This document shows, piece after piece, positions 37,034-47,338 of a stretch of DNA of 51,821 nucleotides. The stretch covers positions 84,713-136,533 of the forward strand of contig JADHYX010000008.1 in NCBI GenBank assembly GCA_027604685.1, given 5' to 3'. Both the position numbers and the translations under genes were made by a program. The number at the start of each line of letters is the position of its first letter. The first letter of the stretch is position 1. The DNA comes from Lobulomyces angularis. Taxonomy: Eukaryota; Chytridiomycota; Chytridiomycetes; Lobulomycetales; Lobulomycetaceae. The notes under the pieces were generated by a model. The model searched no databases. It was not told the DNA's origin and saw nothing but the letters and a program-made list of their open reading frames with translations.

Positions 37034-38567
37034 ATGGATCCACATACTTTACAAAATTTAAAAATAGATGCGACCTTAAGTTTCAAACATAGGAAGTTCG
37101 AAGGTTGCCTAAATTCGATAGAGAAAATTTTAAATTTTCATACTGAAGAAGTTGAAATTGAGTTTTTAAGAATAAAATGTTTAATCAATTTGGCAAAAAT
37201 GCATGATCATTTGTAAGGTCAAGATCTATTAAGATTTTAATAACCTCTATTTATATTTTAATTTAAAAGCAGCTACAAATTTGATGTACCTTTAAATGCC
37301 ACTTTGACAAATAACGACGATCGGTTTGCAAAGGTGACTTTGTAACAATAAAATTAAATAATTTTAAATCGACCTCAGGTTTGGTTTGACTATTTGTACT
37401 ATTATGAAAAAGATTTCAAAAGTTGCTTAAAATTTGGGTTAGAACAAACAGAGAAGTGGCCACAGTAATAAATTTTGAAATGAAATATTAATAAATTTGC
37501 AGAGATAGTTTTTGGAGGTTTAACACGTGTAAAGCATTAAAGGAGATACAGGAAAGTAAAATAGCAATCCAAGAGGAATTAAATACTCTTGAAAATAATT
37601 TTTTAATATTTGTGAAACTTAAATTGGATTTGCTCAATAGTGTAACAGAAAAATTAAACTTTTTTAATCTAAACTTAAAACAAATATTTCAAAATTGCTA
37701 TAAACTTCATTTAACCAAAGCGAAACTTTTAAGTTTTCCGTTTAGAAAAGTCGTCTCTACTGATGAATTAGATTTAACTCATCTCAATTGTGACAACGAC
37801 GACGATATAAAGATACACTATCTTGATGCTACAGATTTGTATTTTGTGGAAAATTTTCCCGACCACATCTTTGATGCATGGAAATTGGTAATTTTTATAA
37901 TTAACTTTTTTATTGCATTTCGCTGTTAATTTATTACTATTCTCTGATAGGTTTTTAAGCTAAAACCAAACAATGCTTATTCTATAAAAATATTAAAATT
38001 TCAATTTATCAAGATCTTAAAAAACGATTTAGAATTTCAAGAACGAACATTACACCTGTTAAAAAAAGAATTGAATTTACTTAAAAACAATAAACTTTTA
38101 TTAAGTCCTTTTGGTGAAAATAGTAGCTGCTCCGATATATCGATCACAAAAAAATTAAAGCTAGCATTTTTGCTGAAATTCTTCAACAATTTATTTATTC
38201 TTTACTTTTATGCAAACAGACTTGACAGATGCTTTTTTTGCTTTAACACTGCACTTTCAGTTTTAAGTTTTTATAATAATTCACCAGTAATGGAAGAAAC
38301 TTCCTTCTGTAATGATTCAACCCTAACAAACATTATCTCTGATATTTGGTATACTGTAAACAATTTAATTATCTTTAATGATAAATTAGGTGTAACGCCG
38401 GCACATTATTTTTAAGAACAAGAGAACTGACGTTGTCGTTTAGAAGTTATTTAATAAGCATAAGCTTTAATAGTGACAATTTTCAATCATTGAATAACCT
38501 AAAATTACTTACATCTTTAAATACATATGAAAACAATCGAAATTTTATTTCCTTTAAAAAAAAATAG
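37034..38567 (+). CDS. BBS8: BBS8/TTC8-like BBSome subunit, diverged and C-terminally short
   Basis: BBS8 is a tetratricopeptide-repeat subunit of the BBSome, which moves membrane cargo in cilia. Start at 37034 gives MDPHTLQNLKIDATLSFKHR then KFEGCLNSIEKILNF, like the human start (WSYFRRRKFQLCADLCTQML). After two introns, VWFDYLYYYEKDFKSCLKFG and TEKWPQDSFWRFNTCKALKE parallel human LFEYIFHHENDVKTALDLAA and DWWWKVQIGKCYY. Later, LKFFNNLFILYFYANRLDRC and FCFNTALSVLS parallel LFNNLGLCCFYAQQYDMTL and SFERALSLAE, then DIWYTVNNLI parallels DVWYNLGHVA. A 35-nt intron (about 38389-38423, acceptor GAG) restores frame into LTLSFRSYLISISF. The stop is TAG at 38565-38567, about 55-60 residues before the human end, so the last repeats are lost. 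Overall identity is low; the order of blocks makes the case. Confidence 0.7.
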
Positions 38568-38678
38568 ATGAATAAAAAACTGTTTTTCAAGGCAACAAAA
38601 ATTGTAATAAAGTACAAGCAAATAGCATACAAAAATATCAATATAATAATTTTTAAAAGATTGAACAATAGTACTCTA

Positions 38679-40455
38679 CTAATCTACTAAATTCACTAAA
38701 TCTTTAATCATTTCCAAATAAATAGTTATGGAATTCATATACACATCAATTGGTAAATATTCATCGTGATCGTGAAACAACACTTTTGTGTTCGGGATGG
38801 GCTATTTAAAAATAGTTAAATTTATCGTAATTACTAATTATTTACCGTAAACCCTAGGCAAGGAATATTTTTTGCTCTCAAAAAACCTGGTCAAAAAAGA
38901 AAAGCATATAAGTAAGATAAAAAAAAAATTTCCTACGAGAATCAGTAGCTGCAGGAAAAATCTGCGGAACAATCTCTAACCCCAAATTTAAACAAGTTTT
39001 TTGAAATCTTTCCCACCACAAATTTTTTTTTATATCTAAACTCGTTGATGGATTAACTTTCATTCCATTAATCAAAATGTACTCAATTCCATCTTCACCT
39101 TTTGTTAACTCATTTTTTAGATCATTTTCAAACGTAACTAAATCCTGAATTGTAGGGGGAATTCTGAAAACATATGTTTTAAAAAAAAAGGATAAATGGA
39201 AATGATTGGTACCGAATATCAAAACCAGCCTCAGCCTCTGAAGGAATGACGTTTAAAGCATAAGTTAAACCTCCATCTGGCAATAATATCTTAATAAAGC
39301 AAAATTCCAGAAGAAATTTTTACCTGAAGTTTTTCCTGCTTTTAGAGAAGTCAAATTCAATGTTATGATATCTCCGATATCTGTGCCATTTCTATACTTT
39401 TTGGCTTCTTTTTCTCTAAATGCAAGGGCTCTATCACAACAGCGGTGAATTTTCTCCATAGCACCATTTGGTGCTAGATAACGCGAAGCATGACCAGTAT
39501 CCCCTGTTGCTTTCAATTTAATCCACCATATTGCTCTTTCTCCAAAATAGACAGGTACTTGATGAGTGGGTGAAGCTAAGCCTATTACCAATAATTAGCA
39601 CTTTAGAATTAACACTTAAATTTTAAACCCTCGTCTAACGCAAATCCTACATTAAGAGACCTGAAAAAATTAGTTTCAACAAACTTTCCCATTCCATCTG
39701 CTCCGCCTATTTCTTCATCTAAAAATGGTATTAATGTGATTCCCTATTATATTATGAATACCAGGTAAAAATAATAAATGAATGTTTCTTTTTGCTGTAA
39801 AACTAGTATCGGCTAGGTAACAATGCCTTTAATTTTTTTTATAGATAAAATATAGACACCTTTTATTCTTCTCAAACATTCTATATAAGCGGCTAGACAG
39901 CATTTCATATCTTGAGTACCTCTACCATAAACTTTTTCATCTTTAATTAGTCCTAAAAGAGACGTAAGAAAAAGTTAGGAATAGTAAGAACCAGCAAAAG
40001 GATCTACAGTCCACTTTTCTGGATCGCAAGGCACAACATCATAATGGCCGGTGAGAAGTAGTGAAGGCAAATTTCTGTCTTCACCGTAATGGGACGCTAC
40101 AACAATAGGCTTTCCCTCAACTAATTCCAGAGTCTTTGTATCAAGGCCAATTTCTCTACACTGATTTGAAATTTCCTTTGCACAATTTCTGTAACCACCA
40201 GAGCTAAATATTAAAAGTATTTAGAACATTAACATTTAAAATAAAAGAAAATTTATAAAAAATCTTATTAAAACTCAATTTTTTTTTTTAAATTAACTTA
40301 ACAAAAAGTTAACTCAAAATGAATTTTCGAATTTTACCTTACACCAGAACCTAATGAGCATTGAAAGGATTACTTAAAAATAAATCTATATTGAATTTAC
40401 CAGAAATTGTATTAATCTTTACAAGTTTTATGAAATTTTCAATTTCTTGATTCAT
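38679..40455 (-). CDS. ACY1: M20 metallopeptidase, aminoacylase-1 type
   Basis: Aminoacylase-1 removes the acyl group from N-acyl amino acids in the cytosol and uses two zinc ions. Start at 40455 gives MNQEIENFIKLVKINTISG. The zinc-binding HxD lies in LLLTGHYDVVPCDPEKW, and a second metal Asp in GRGTQDMKCCLAAYIECL. The catalytic Glu and metal Glu are in TLIPFLDEEIGGADGM, followed by VGFALDEGLASPTHQVPVYF. The lid domain has ERAIWWIKLKATGDTGHASR, then ALAFREKEAKKYRNGTDI and LNLTSLKAG. Then WWERFQKTCLNLGLEIVPQI and FPAATDSR match ACY1 (MPAATDNR). The end has LGFTPIPNTKVLFHDHDEYL with the last metal His, and TAG at 38679-38681. All metal ligands appear present. Introns are about 35-70 nt. Confidence 0.9.
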
Positions 40456-40722
40456 TTTAAGTTTGAATCAAATTTTTTCCGCAAGTTAAAGTACAAATAG
40501 AGGCAATTGAGGCTGAAGGGGAGAGTACCTAAATAAGAAACGTAATACTGATGAATTAAGTAAGCATTTAAAAACCTATGTTTCAGGTTAGCAGAATACA
40601 CTCTGAAAATTTTTAGTTACAGCTGGAAACTTCATCACAATTTTCTTCGTTACACGAGAAACTCCCTCTTTCCCAAATAGTAAGTTTTTTCTGGCACTAA
40701 GAACTCTTCTCATCCCATCCAT
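40452..40722 (-). CDS. Possible small ORF upstream of and overlapping the aminoacylase start
   Basis: ATG at 40722 opens MDGMRRVLSARKNLLFGKEG then VSRVTKKIVMKFPAVTKNFQ. A GT...AG segment (about 40529-40600) could splice to STLPFSLNCLYLYFNLRKKF and end in TGA at 40452-40454, overlapping the aminoacylase ATG by four bases. The product would be about 65 residues, basic at the N-terminus with one hydrophobic stretch, a look shared by small mitochondrial proteins. It could equally be 5' UTR of the aminoacylase or an upstream ORF that tunes it. No family is recognised. Confidence 0.3.
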
Positions 40723-40855
40723 TTAACAATGCATATTACCTAAAAATTATTTTGAATTTAAACGCTGATCTATGTGACTTCTTACATAATAATTAACTAG
40801 TATTGAATTAATTCTTATTAATTTTTTTATTTTCAGGCTAAATTAGTTTTCAAAT

Positions 40856-41357
40856 ATGACTGTAAGTTTATTCCATTTTTAATCAACATTTATGAATTTC
40901 AATTTACTTTCGATGTTGTTGGACAATCACAACTAAAAATTATTCTCAAAATTTTTTTTTTTTTTTTTTAATTTAATTCAACTCTTATATTTAAAGCTTG
41001 CAGTTGATCTACTTAATCCACTTGAATCTACTGAACTTCGCAAACATAAATTAAAGAGATTAGTGCAAAATCCAAATTCATATTTTATGGATGTCAAGTG
41101 TCCTGGTATGTGAACTATGTTATTTTATTTATTAATTTATTTTTTTAAAAATATATAGGATGCTTTAGTATTACTACTGTTTTCAGTCATGCACAGACCG
41201 TAGTTATGTGTGGTAGTTGCAGCACTGTTTTGTGTCAACCAACTGGTGGAAAAGCCCGTTTAACTGGTATTTGTTTAATTAATTTATTCTATTAATTTAT
41301 TTTTTATCTATTTTGTGAATCTTTTTAGAGGGTTCAAGTTTTAGAAAGAAGAATTAA
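40856..41357 (+). CDS. RPS27: 40S ribosomal protein eS27 (RPS27)
   Basis: eS27 is a zinc-ribbon protein of the small ribosomal subunit. The first exon is only ATGACT (40856-40861). An intron of about 137 nt leads to [20 protein letters not shown] and [17 protein letters not shown], then a ~55-nt intron, then [20 protein letters not shown] and [15 protein letters not shown], then a last intron and EGSSFRRKN with TAA at 41355-41357. The four zinc cysteines are in CPGC and CGSC. Length is about 83 residues, as in human (84). The first intron is long for this genome, a usual trait of ribosomal protein genes. Confidence 0.96.
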
Positions 41358-42002
41358 TTTTTGTTATTTTTTTTTGTAAAAATTATGGATACACTAAATT
41401 TAATCTAATGAATTTTTTATGTAAAATCATTGGTTTTTTTTTTTTATGTTTTTTGCTTTGACCTTTTCAACAGTGCCATCATTTTTAACGGGTTTCATTT
41501 TACAATTTGATAAAACTACTCTATTTTCCACTGTTTGAAACCAATATTAAAATTACCTTTGCTAATGGTACAGTGATAGTACTTTAAATTGCAAAAAAAA
41601 AAAATCTTATTACCTTTCTAATTCTCACCCACAACAAGTGTTATGTAAAATGATAATTACATGTTGAAGTGGCTCAAATCCATATTGATCGGGCTCACAT
41701 TTCTAAGAACCTTACTAAGATGAATTGGTAGTTCAGTAAATAGTGTTATTAATCAAAGATCTAGGCGATGAGTTGTTGTCTCTCTGCCAACAAAGATCGT
41801 GGTAACACACGTTAGTAGTACTTCAATTTTTTTTTCTAATTACTTTGTAAGTTTCTTAAATTTGCGCACAGATCTTTTAATAGCAATTTTATTCACTTTC
41901 AGATCCAGCACTAAATATTAGCCAAAAAAAAATAAGGTTTGGAAGTTTTTGGGAAGCTAAAAATTCGTAAAGTTTAGAATTAATATAATAACAAGGACAA
42001 TA
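41358..42002. other. Spacer between RPS27 and vigilin, possible noncoding RNA
   Basis: This 645-bp spacer has no open frame worth calling. A patch at about 41618-41825 is less A/T-rich than its surroundings and has mixed sequence (for example around 41760-41815, TCTAGGCGATGAGTTGTTG) without coding character. It could be a noncoding RNA, a promoter or a 5' UTR of the vigilin gene. I did not recognise tRNA, U-RNA or SRP RNA motifs. A GTAAG...TTTCAG pair (about 41847-41903) may be a 5'-UTR intron of vigilin. Confidence 0.35.
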
Positions 42003-45000
42003 ATGGACCACAGCAATAACCACAACATTGGACAACAGCAGCAACAACCATTAAATTTATTAACCAAATTACAGAACAGATTACATCCTGATTCAACTCA
42101 TGATTATTTAATTTCTCCTCCGAGCCATGATTTGGATTTTTCTCCAAAGCCTCCTTCTCCTACTTTGAATAGTCAAATTCCAGTTCAGCAACAGATTGAG
42201 CGACAGCAGTCTAATTCTGAAAATTCTACTTCCCGCTTGGATCTAAAAAATGAAGACGCTTTTCCTTCTTTAGCTCCATCAACACATAAAGTGTCGACGA
42301 CTTCCTGGGCCAAACCTGCTGTGCTGTCTGCAGGTAAATCCGGGAAGATAATTGGTTCTGCAGCAGTTACAGCAGCCAAAAAAAAGGTCCCTAATCAAGT
42401 AACTGATAGATTCGAGATACCTAGTCACGCCCAAGTAAATTAGGACTACAATTTATATCTTTATTAAAATTTTGAAAATTTGCTTTTAGGCAAAACATCA
42501 GAGTCAATTGGGAGCGAAATCAGGTGCACCAGGGGATATTTGCAGAGGGATTAGTAGTAGAACAGGGACAAATATAGATATTAGTTCTTCAAAAATGAGT
42601 GGAAATCTTACTGTAATTATTAGTGGTACTGCAAATGACGTGAAGCAAGCGAAAAGGGAAGTTCAAAACGCTCTTTGCAAGCAAATTACTGTCACATTGA
42701 ATGTTCCTAGTTGTGTTCGTCCACACATATTAGGTGCCGGAGGAAAAACTCTTAAAGCATTAATAGCTAGAACCATGACCAAAATTAATATTCCTAAGGC
42801 TGATACTAATAAATCATCTGAAGAAGAAGAAGATTCTTTTGAGGAGCAACCCATTACTATTATTGGTGACTACGAAGGAGTTGAAACTGCAAAAACAGAA
42901 ATTGAGGCAATCGTCACTTCTAGAACCAGTCGCTCTAATTCAAAATTAATTATCGATAGGCAATTTCATCCATTTATAGCCGGTGTTGGGGGATCCACAG
43001 TTCAGTTAGTAATGTTGGAAACTAATACAAAAATTCACGTTCCTCCGCTGTTTTTGTCAAAGGATTCTGAAAAATCTCAGGGGAAGAATTTAAATGAAAT
43101 TGTCATCATTGGTGATCGGAAAGATATTGCTGTTGCTGCAGAAAAGTTAAATAATATTTACGAGCAAGTTGTAAGCAAATGAAAAATTGTTGATGTTTTT
43201 CAAATAGTAACCTTGCAAATATTTTTTTTTATAGCGTCAAAGCACAAATACTTTGGTTGTGTCAATAAAAAAACGGTCCCATAAATTTGTAATTGGCCTT
43301 AAAGGATCTGGATTGCAAAATGTGTTTGCTGAAACAGGATGTTTTGTGGAGATGCCTCCTGCTAGTGACTCTAGCGATGTTGTTACTATAAGAGGGCCCT
43401 CTCAAAATCTTAGTAAAGCGTTGAATTTAGTTATGGAGATGGTGAGCCTACATATAATTCTTGGTTTTTAGAATTTTTTTAGGCAACCTCTACAAGAATT
43501 GCGGAAATTGATATACCTTCGCTACTTTCTAAATCAACTGATCCAAATTTGTTTATTAAATATTTATATTCCAAGCATCGAGCAACTCTAAAAAATTTCG
43601 AGTCAACTTACAGTGCTACCATTATCCCACCACAAGAAAATGCAAATATTCTAGAAATTCAATCAAAGACTGATACTGGATGTCAAAGTATGAAAGAGGA
43701 ACTACAAAAATTTATCAAGGAGTTAAGCACTGATTATTTTTTTTCGGTTGTTGAAATTCCACGAAATCTTCACAAATTTGTTATTGGAAAGGGTGGTGCT
43801 AATATTGTTAAATTAAAAGCAATGCCAGAATGGGGAGGGAGGATTTTGGACATAATTGTTCCTCAAGAAAGTGATGAAAGTGACGAGGTAATTATTGTTG
43901 CTAAGTTGAATAAAGAAGCAGCCAAATCATCCCAAACAGAAGTGATGAATTTAATTGGTAAAGTCCATGAACAGTTGATCTCCTTTGCAACAAATCTAGC
44001 GGAGTATGGAGTGAAAAATATAATAGTTGATGCTAAGTACCATGGTAAATTGATAGGATCGAAAGGAGAAAAACTGAAGGAATTGCTGGGTCCGTTAGAT
44101 GGTAGTGTTGTTGTTAAATTTCAAAGTTCGAAAGGGAAAGAGACCAAAGCGGAAGAATCAAATGATCCACATACTGTCATTGTGAAAGGTCCTTTGAAAG
44201 AAGCAGAAGAAGTGGCTGATAAAATTTTAAAAGTAGTGGCTGAGTGGAGACATAATGAGGTTATGAACTCCTTTGAGGAAAAAATTAAAGTTCCTAAGAA
44301 TTTGGGGAAAAAGTTATTAAATGGTGGAGGAAATGATACTGGATCTGGAATATACTGGTTGATTAAATCTATTAAAGAATATATTACTGCAAACGATAAA
44401 CATCATCAATATAGCGAAAAGGATTTATCTGGTAATTTAGCATTAAAGGCAGATTTGGATGAAAGTAATTCAAATCATGATATTATTCATGTGGTTGGTC
44501 CAAAGCACGTTGTCAGTGCTGCCAGGGTTGTTCTGGAAGAGAGATCAGTTAAAATTGCAGACATTGTAGAGGTTGAAGTAAAAATATTTGATGAAGTTAG
44601 TTCCATCGCCCGTAAAGAATTAAAATTTGGAAATTTAGAGGAAATTCAGAGCCGAGTACGGAGTAGAATTATCGGTAAAGGTGGAAAGGCGATTAATAAA
44701 TTTAGCCAAAAACATGACATCTCCGTTAAATTCCAGTCGAAAAGGTCCGAGGAAGATGATGAAGAAAATGATGATCAAGGTACTGTTAAACTTAAAGGAA
44801 TTAAAGGAAATGTCGAAAGAGCTAAAAAAGATCTTTTAGAGCTAGTGGAGTTCGAGGTTTGAAAATTCTACATATTTTCATAACGAAATTTTTAGATTTT
44901 ACATTGTTATTCGCTCTCTTTCACGTTTCCAAAATTGTACCTTCCATATGTTATTGGAAGGAATGGCTCAAAGATTCAAAAACTCAAGGAAACCCATGAT

Positions 45001-47134
45001 GTTAGAGTAGACTTTAATGATGTTTTAGGAGAAAATGATGAAGAGTTGATTGAAACTGTCGTCGAAGGTAGTAAAGAGAACTGTGAAACCATTAAACGTA
45101 CTATTTTAAACCAAGTTGATGATCAAGTAACTTACATATTTTTTTCAGATGAAATATTAAAAAAAAATTTTAGTCAAGCATCGACACCCGTACAGTTCAA
45201 ATCCCTTCATACATGCACAAACAAATTATAGGACCCTCTGGTAGCAGAATTAAAAAAATCATTGACCAGTTTGGTGGAAATGACAAAATTAAAATACAGT
45301 TTCCTGCAGCGAATCATAAGGGATCAAAAAGCGCTAATAATTTTGAACAAGACGCTGTTATTATCCAAGCTCACAAAGATCTGTTGCCTGAGATCGAAGA
45401 ACAGATTAAAAACTTAGTTTCTTCAGTTTATGCAGGCCAGGACGAGAATGACGAAACCATATTGGATGAAAGTAGCATAGTTGAGCAAGTCATTAGCATT
45501 CCACGAAGTGATATCGGGCAAGTTATTGATAGAGGCGGTAGAAATCTGAAGGATTTAATGAGTAGATTTGGTGTTAACATTTGGATTTCTGACGTTGATT
45601 CTAAAGACGCTGATGTTCCAGTTTCTGTTGTGCGTATTGTTAGTACACCGGGAAAGGAAGAGGAAGTTGAAAATGCTAAAAATGAAATTTTGGTAAGTCA
45701 CGTATAAAAACTTCCAATTACTTATAAATCTGTAATACCAATAGTCAAAATTAAGAGTCTCCAAACACATAACTTTACCCACAGAAATCGTCGAATGCTT
45801 AAACTCTTCTGAAAAAGATATAGAAAAGGTTTTCTTGCAAGAAATACTGAAAAGAATAAGCTCGGAATGTGGCGTTAGTGCTGACTTGAATAACTCCTCT
45901 GATGAAGTAATACTTAGAGGGGAAAGCAAAAATGTTAAAAATGCTAGCAAAGAATTTGAAGCTATTTTAAAAAAAATGGTAAGTTTTAATTCATTTTCCG
46001 TTTAATTTTTTAAATTTTTAGGCTAAATTATCGGTTACGCGTCAAGTAAAAGTTGCCTCTAGTCTAAGTCCACACGTAATCGGACGCAATGGATTTACCA
46101 TTAACAAAATCAGGAATGATAGCGGATGTCTTATCTCTATTATAAAAGGAAAAGCTTCAAATGTTGATTTGATTGTAATAAAAGGAACTGAAAAGTCCTC
46201 TTCAGTTGCTTGTGCTGCAATTGAAAAGATTATTAAAGCTCAAGAAATACACCAACAGCGGGACCAAGAAAGAGCTGCTGCTGCAGAAGATGCTTTAAAA
46301 AAAAAGGAAACTTCTTCACTTGGAAAAAATTCTCCCGCCAGAATTGATGACGAAGACTTCTCTTCAAACGACGGTAGTGATCAGCTAAGATCTATTCCAG
46401 GTTTAACTAATAAAAAAGGAACTTCTCAAAGAAACGTAAGAAGCGCCCCTCAAACTGTGGTGCAGAGTGAGCACGTACCATTTAGAACTTCTGTCTCTTC
46501 GTTTAAGAAAGAAGAACAGGATTGGCAACAAGTTAAACCCCGCTACTCTACCAAAGGAGCGGAAGATGGAGATGTTGGCGAGGAAGCTTTAGAAAAAAGC
46601 AAAAAGAAAAATAAAAAAAAGAATAAAAAGTCCAAAGCCACTTCGGAATCCTCACAAGTTGGTGAAAAAATTGTAGAGGAAATACCAGTAACTACCCCAA
46701 AACCTTCTAGCAGCTCGCCTCACAACAAAAAGGAAGCTGATGCCCTTACGCCAGCTGCTTTAAAAAAGCCATTACAACAAGATTATGTTGCAAAAAAACA
46801 ATCAGCAACTGCAAATATTGCTCAACCGGACAAGGTACCGAAGTCTGAAATAACGAAAGCTGTTCCGCCAACAGTTACTGAGTCAAAAAAAATTATTTCC
46901 AGTATAGAAAAGGTATCTCTTCCTTTTACACCAAAGGTTGATGATTGGCAAACTGTTGAAACAAAAAAGGTCAAACCAACTAAGGCAGGCGGACCGCAGC
47001 AACCGGTAGTCCAAACCGCAAACTCCGTTGTAACTGATTCTATTTTTGAAGTATTGGAACCAGAAGTTGCAAGTTCTGGAAAAAAGAAAAAGATTCAAAC
47101 TAATGGAGTTTCTAATGAAGATGAGCAAGATTAA
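42003..47134 (+). CDS. Vigilin/Scp160-type multi-KH RNA-binding protein
   Basis: Vigilin (HDLBP) and Scp160 bind mRNA and polysomes, mostly at the ER, through 14-15 KH domains. Start at 42003 gives MDHSNNHNIGQQQQQPLNLL. KH domains follow with GxxG loops: HILGAGGKTLKALIARTMTK, FIAGVGGSTVQLVMLETNTK, FVIGLKGSGLQNVFAETGCF, FVIGKGGANIVKLKAMPEWG, GKLIGSKGEKLKELLGPLDG, RIIGKGGKAINKFSQKHDIS, YVIGRNGSKIQKLKETHDVR, KQIIGPSGSRIKKIIDQFGG, QVIDRGGRNLKDLMSRFGVN and HVIGRNGFTINKIRNDSGCL. Several further KH units lack a clear GxxG (for example near 43560-43640 and 44280-44560), as in known vigilins. The C-terminal 300 residues (from about 46230) are low-complexity, charged and Lys-rich with repeated WQxVxxK/R units (DWQQVKPR, DWQTVETK). 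About seven introns, most 35-60 nt. Spliced length is about 1,590 residues. Confidence 0.93.
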
Positions 47135-47338
47135 TTATTAATTTAAAAAATAAATAAAATTTTGAGAGGTTAAGTTTTTTTACTTTGCCTTATAGAAAAT
47201 AAAAGCTAAATTTTTTTTTTGAAAATATTTTTTTTATAAAATAAAACTTTTTTAATTTGCTTATTTATTACTTTTCCCTTATCTGTGATTATTCTAGACT
47301 AAAATAAAAGAAAAAATTGTAGGTATTTTATCAAAACT

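Noticed and set aside
37034..38567. BBS8 as a frameshifted pseudogene
   Set aside because: A 35-nt GT-AG intron restores the frame at the point where the family alignment needs it, so a break is not required.
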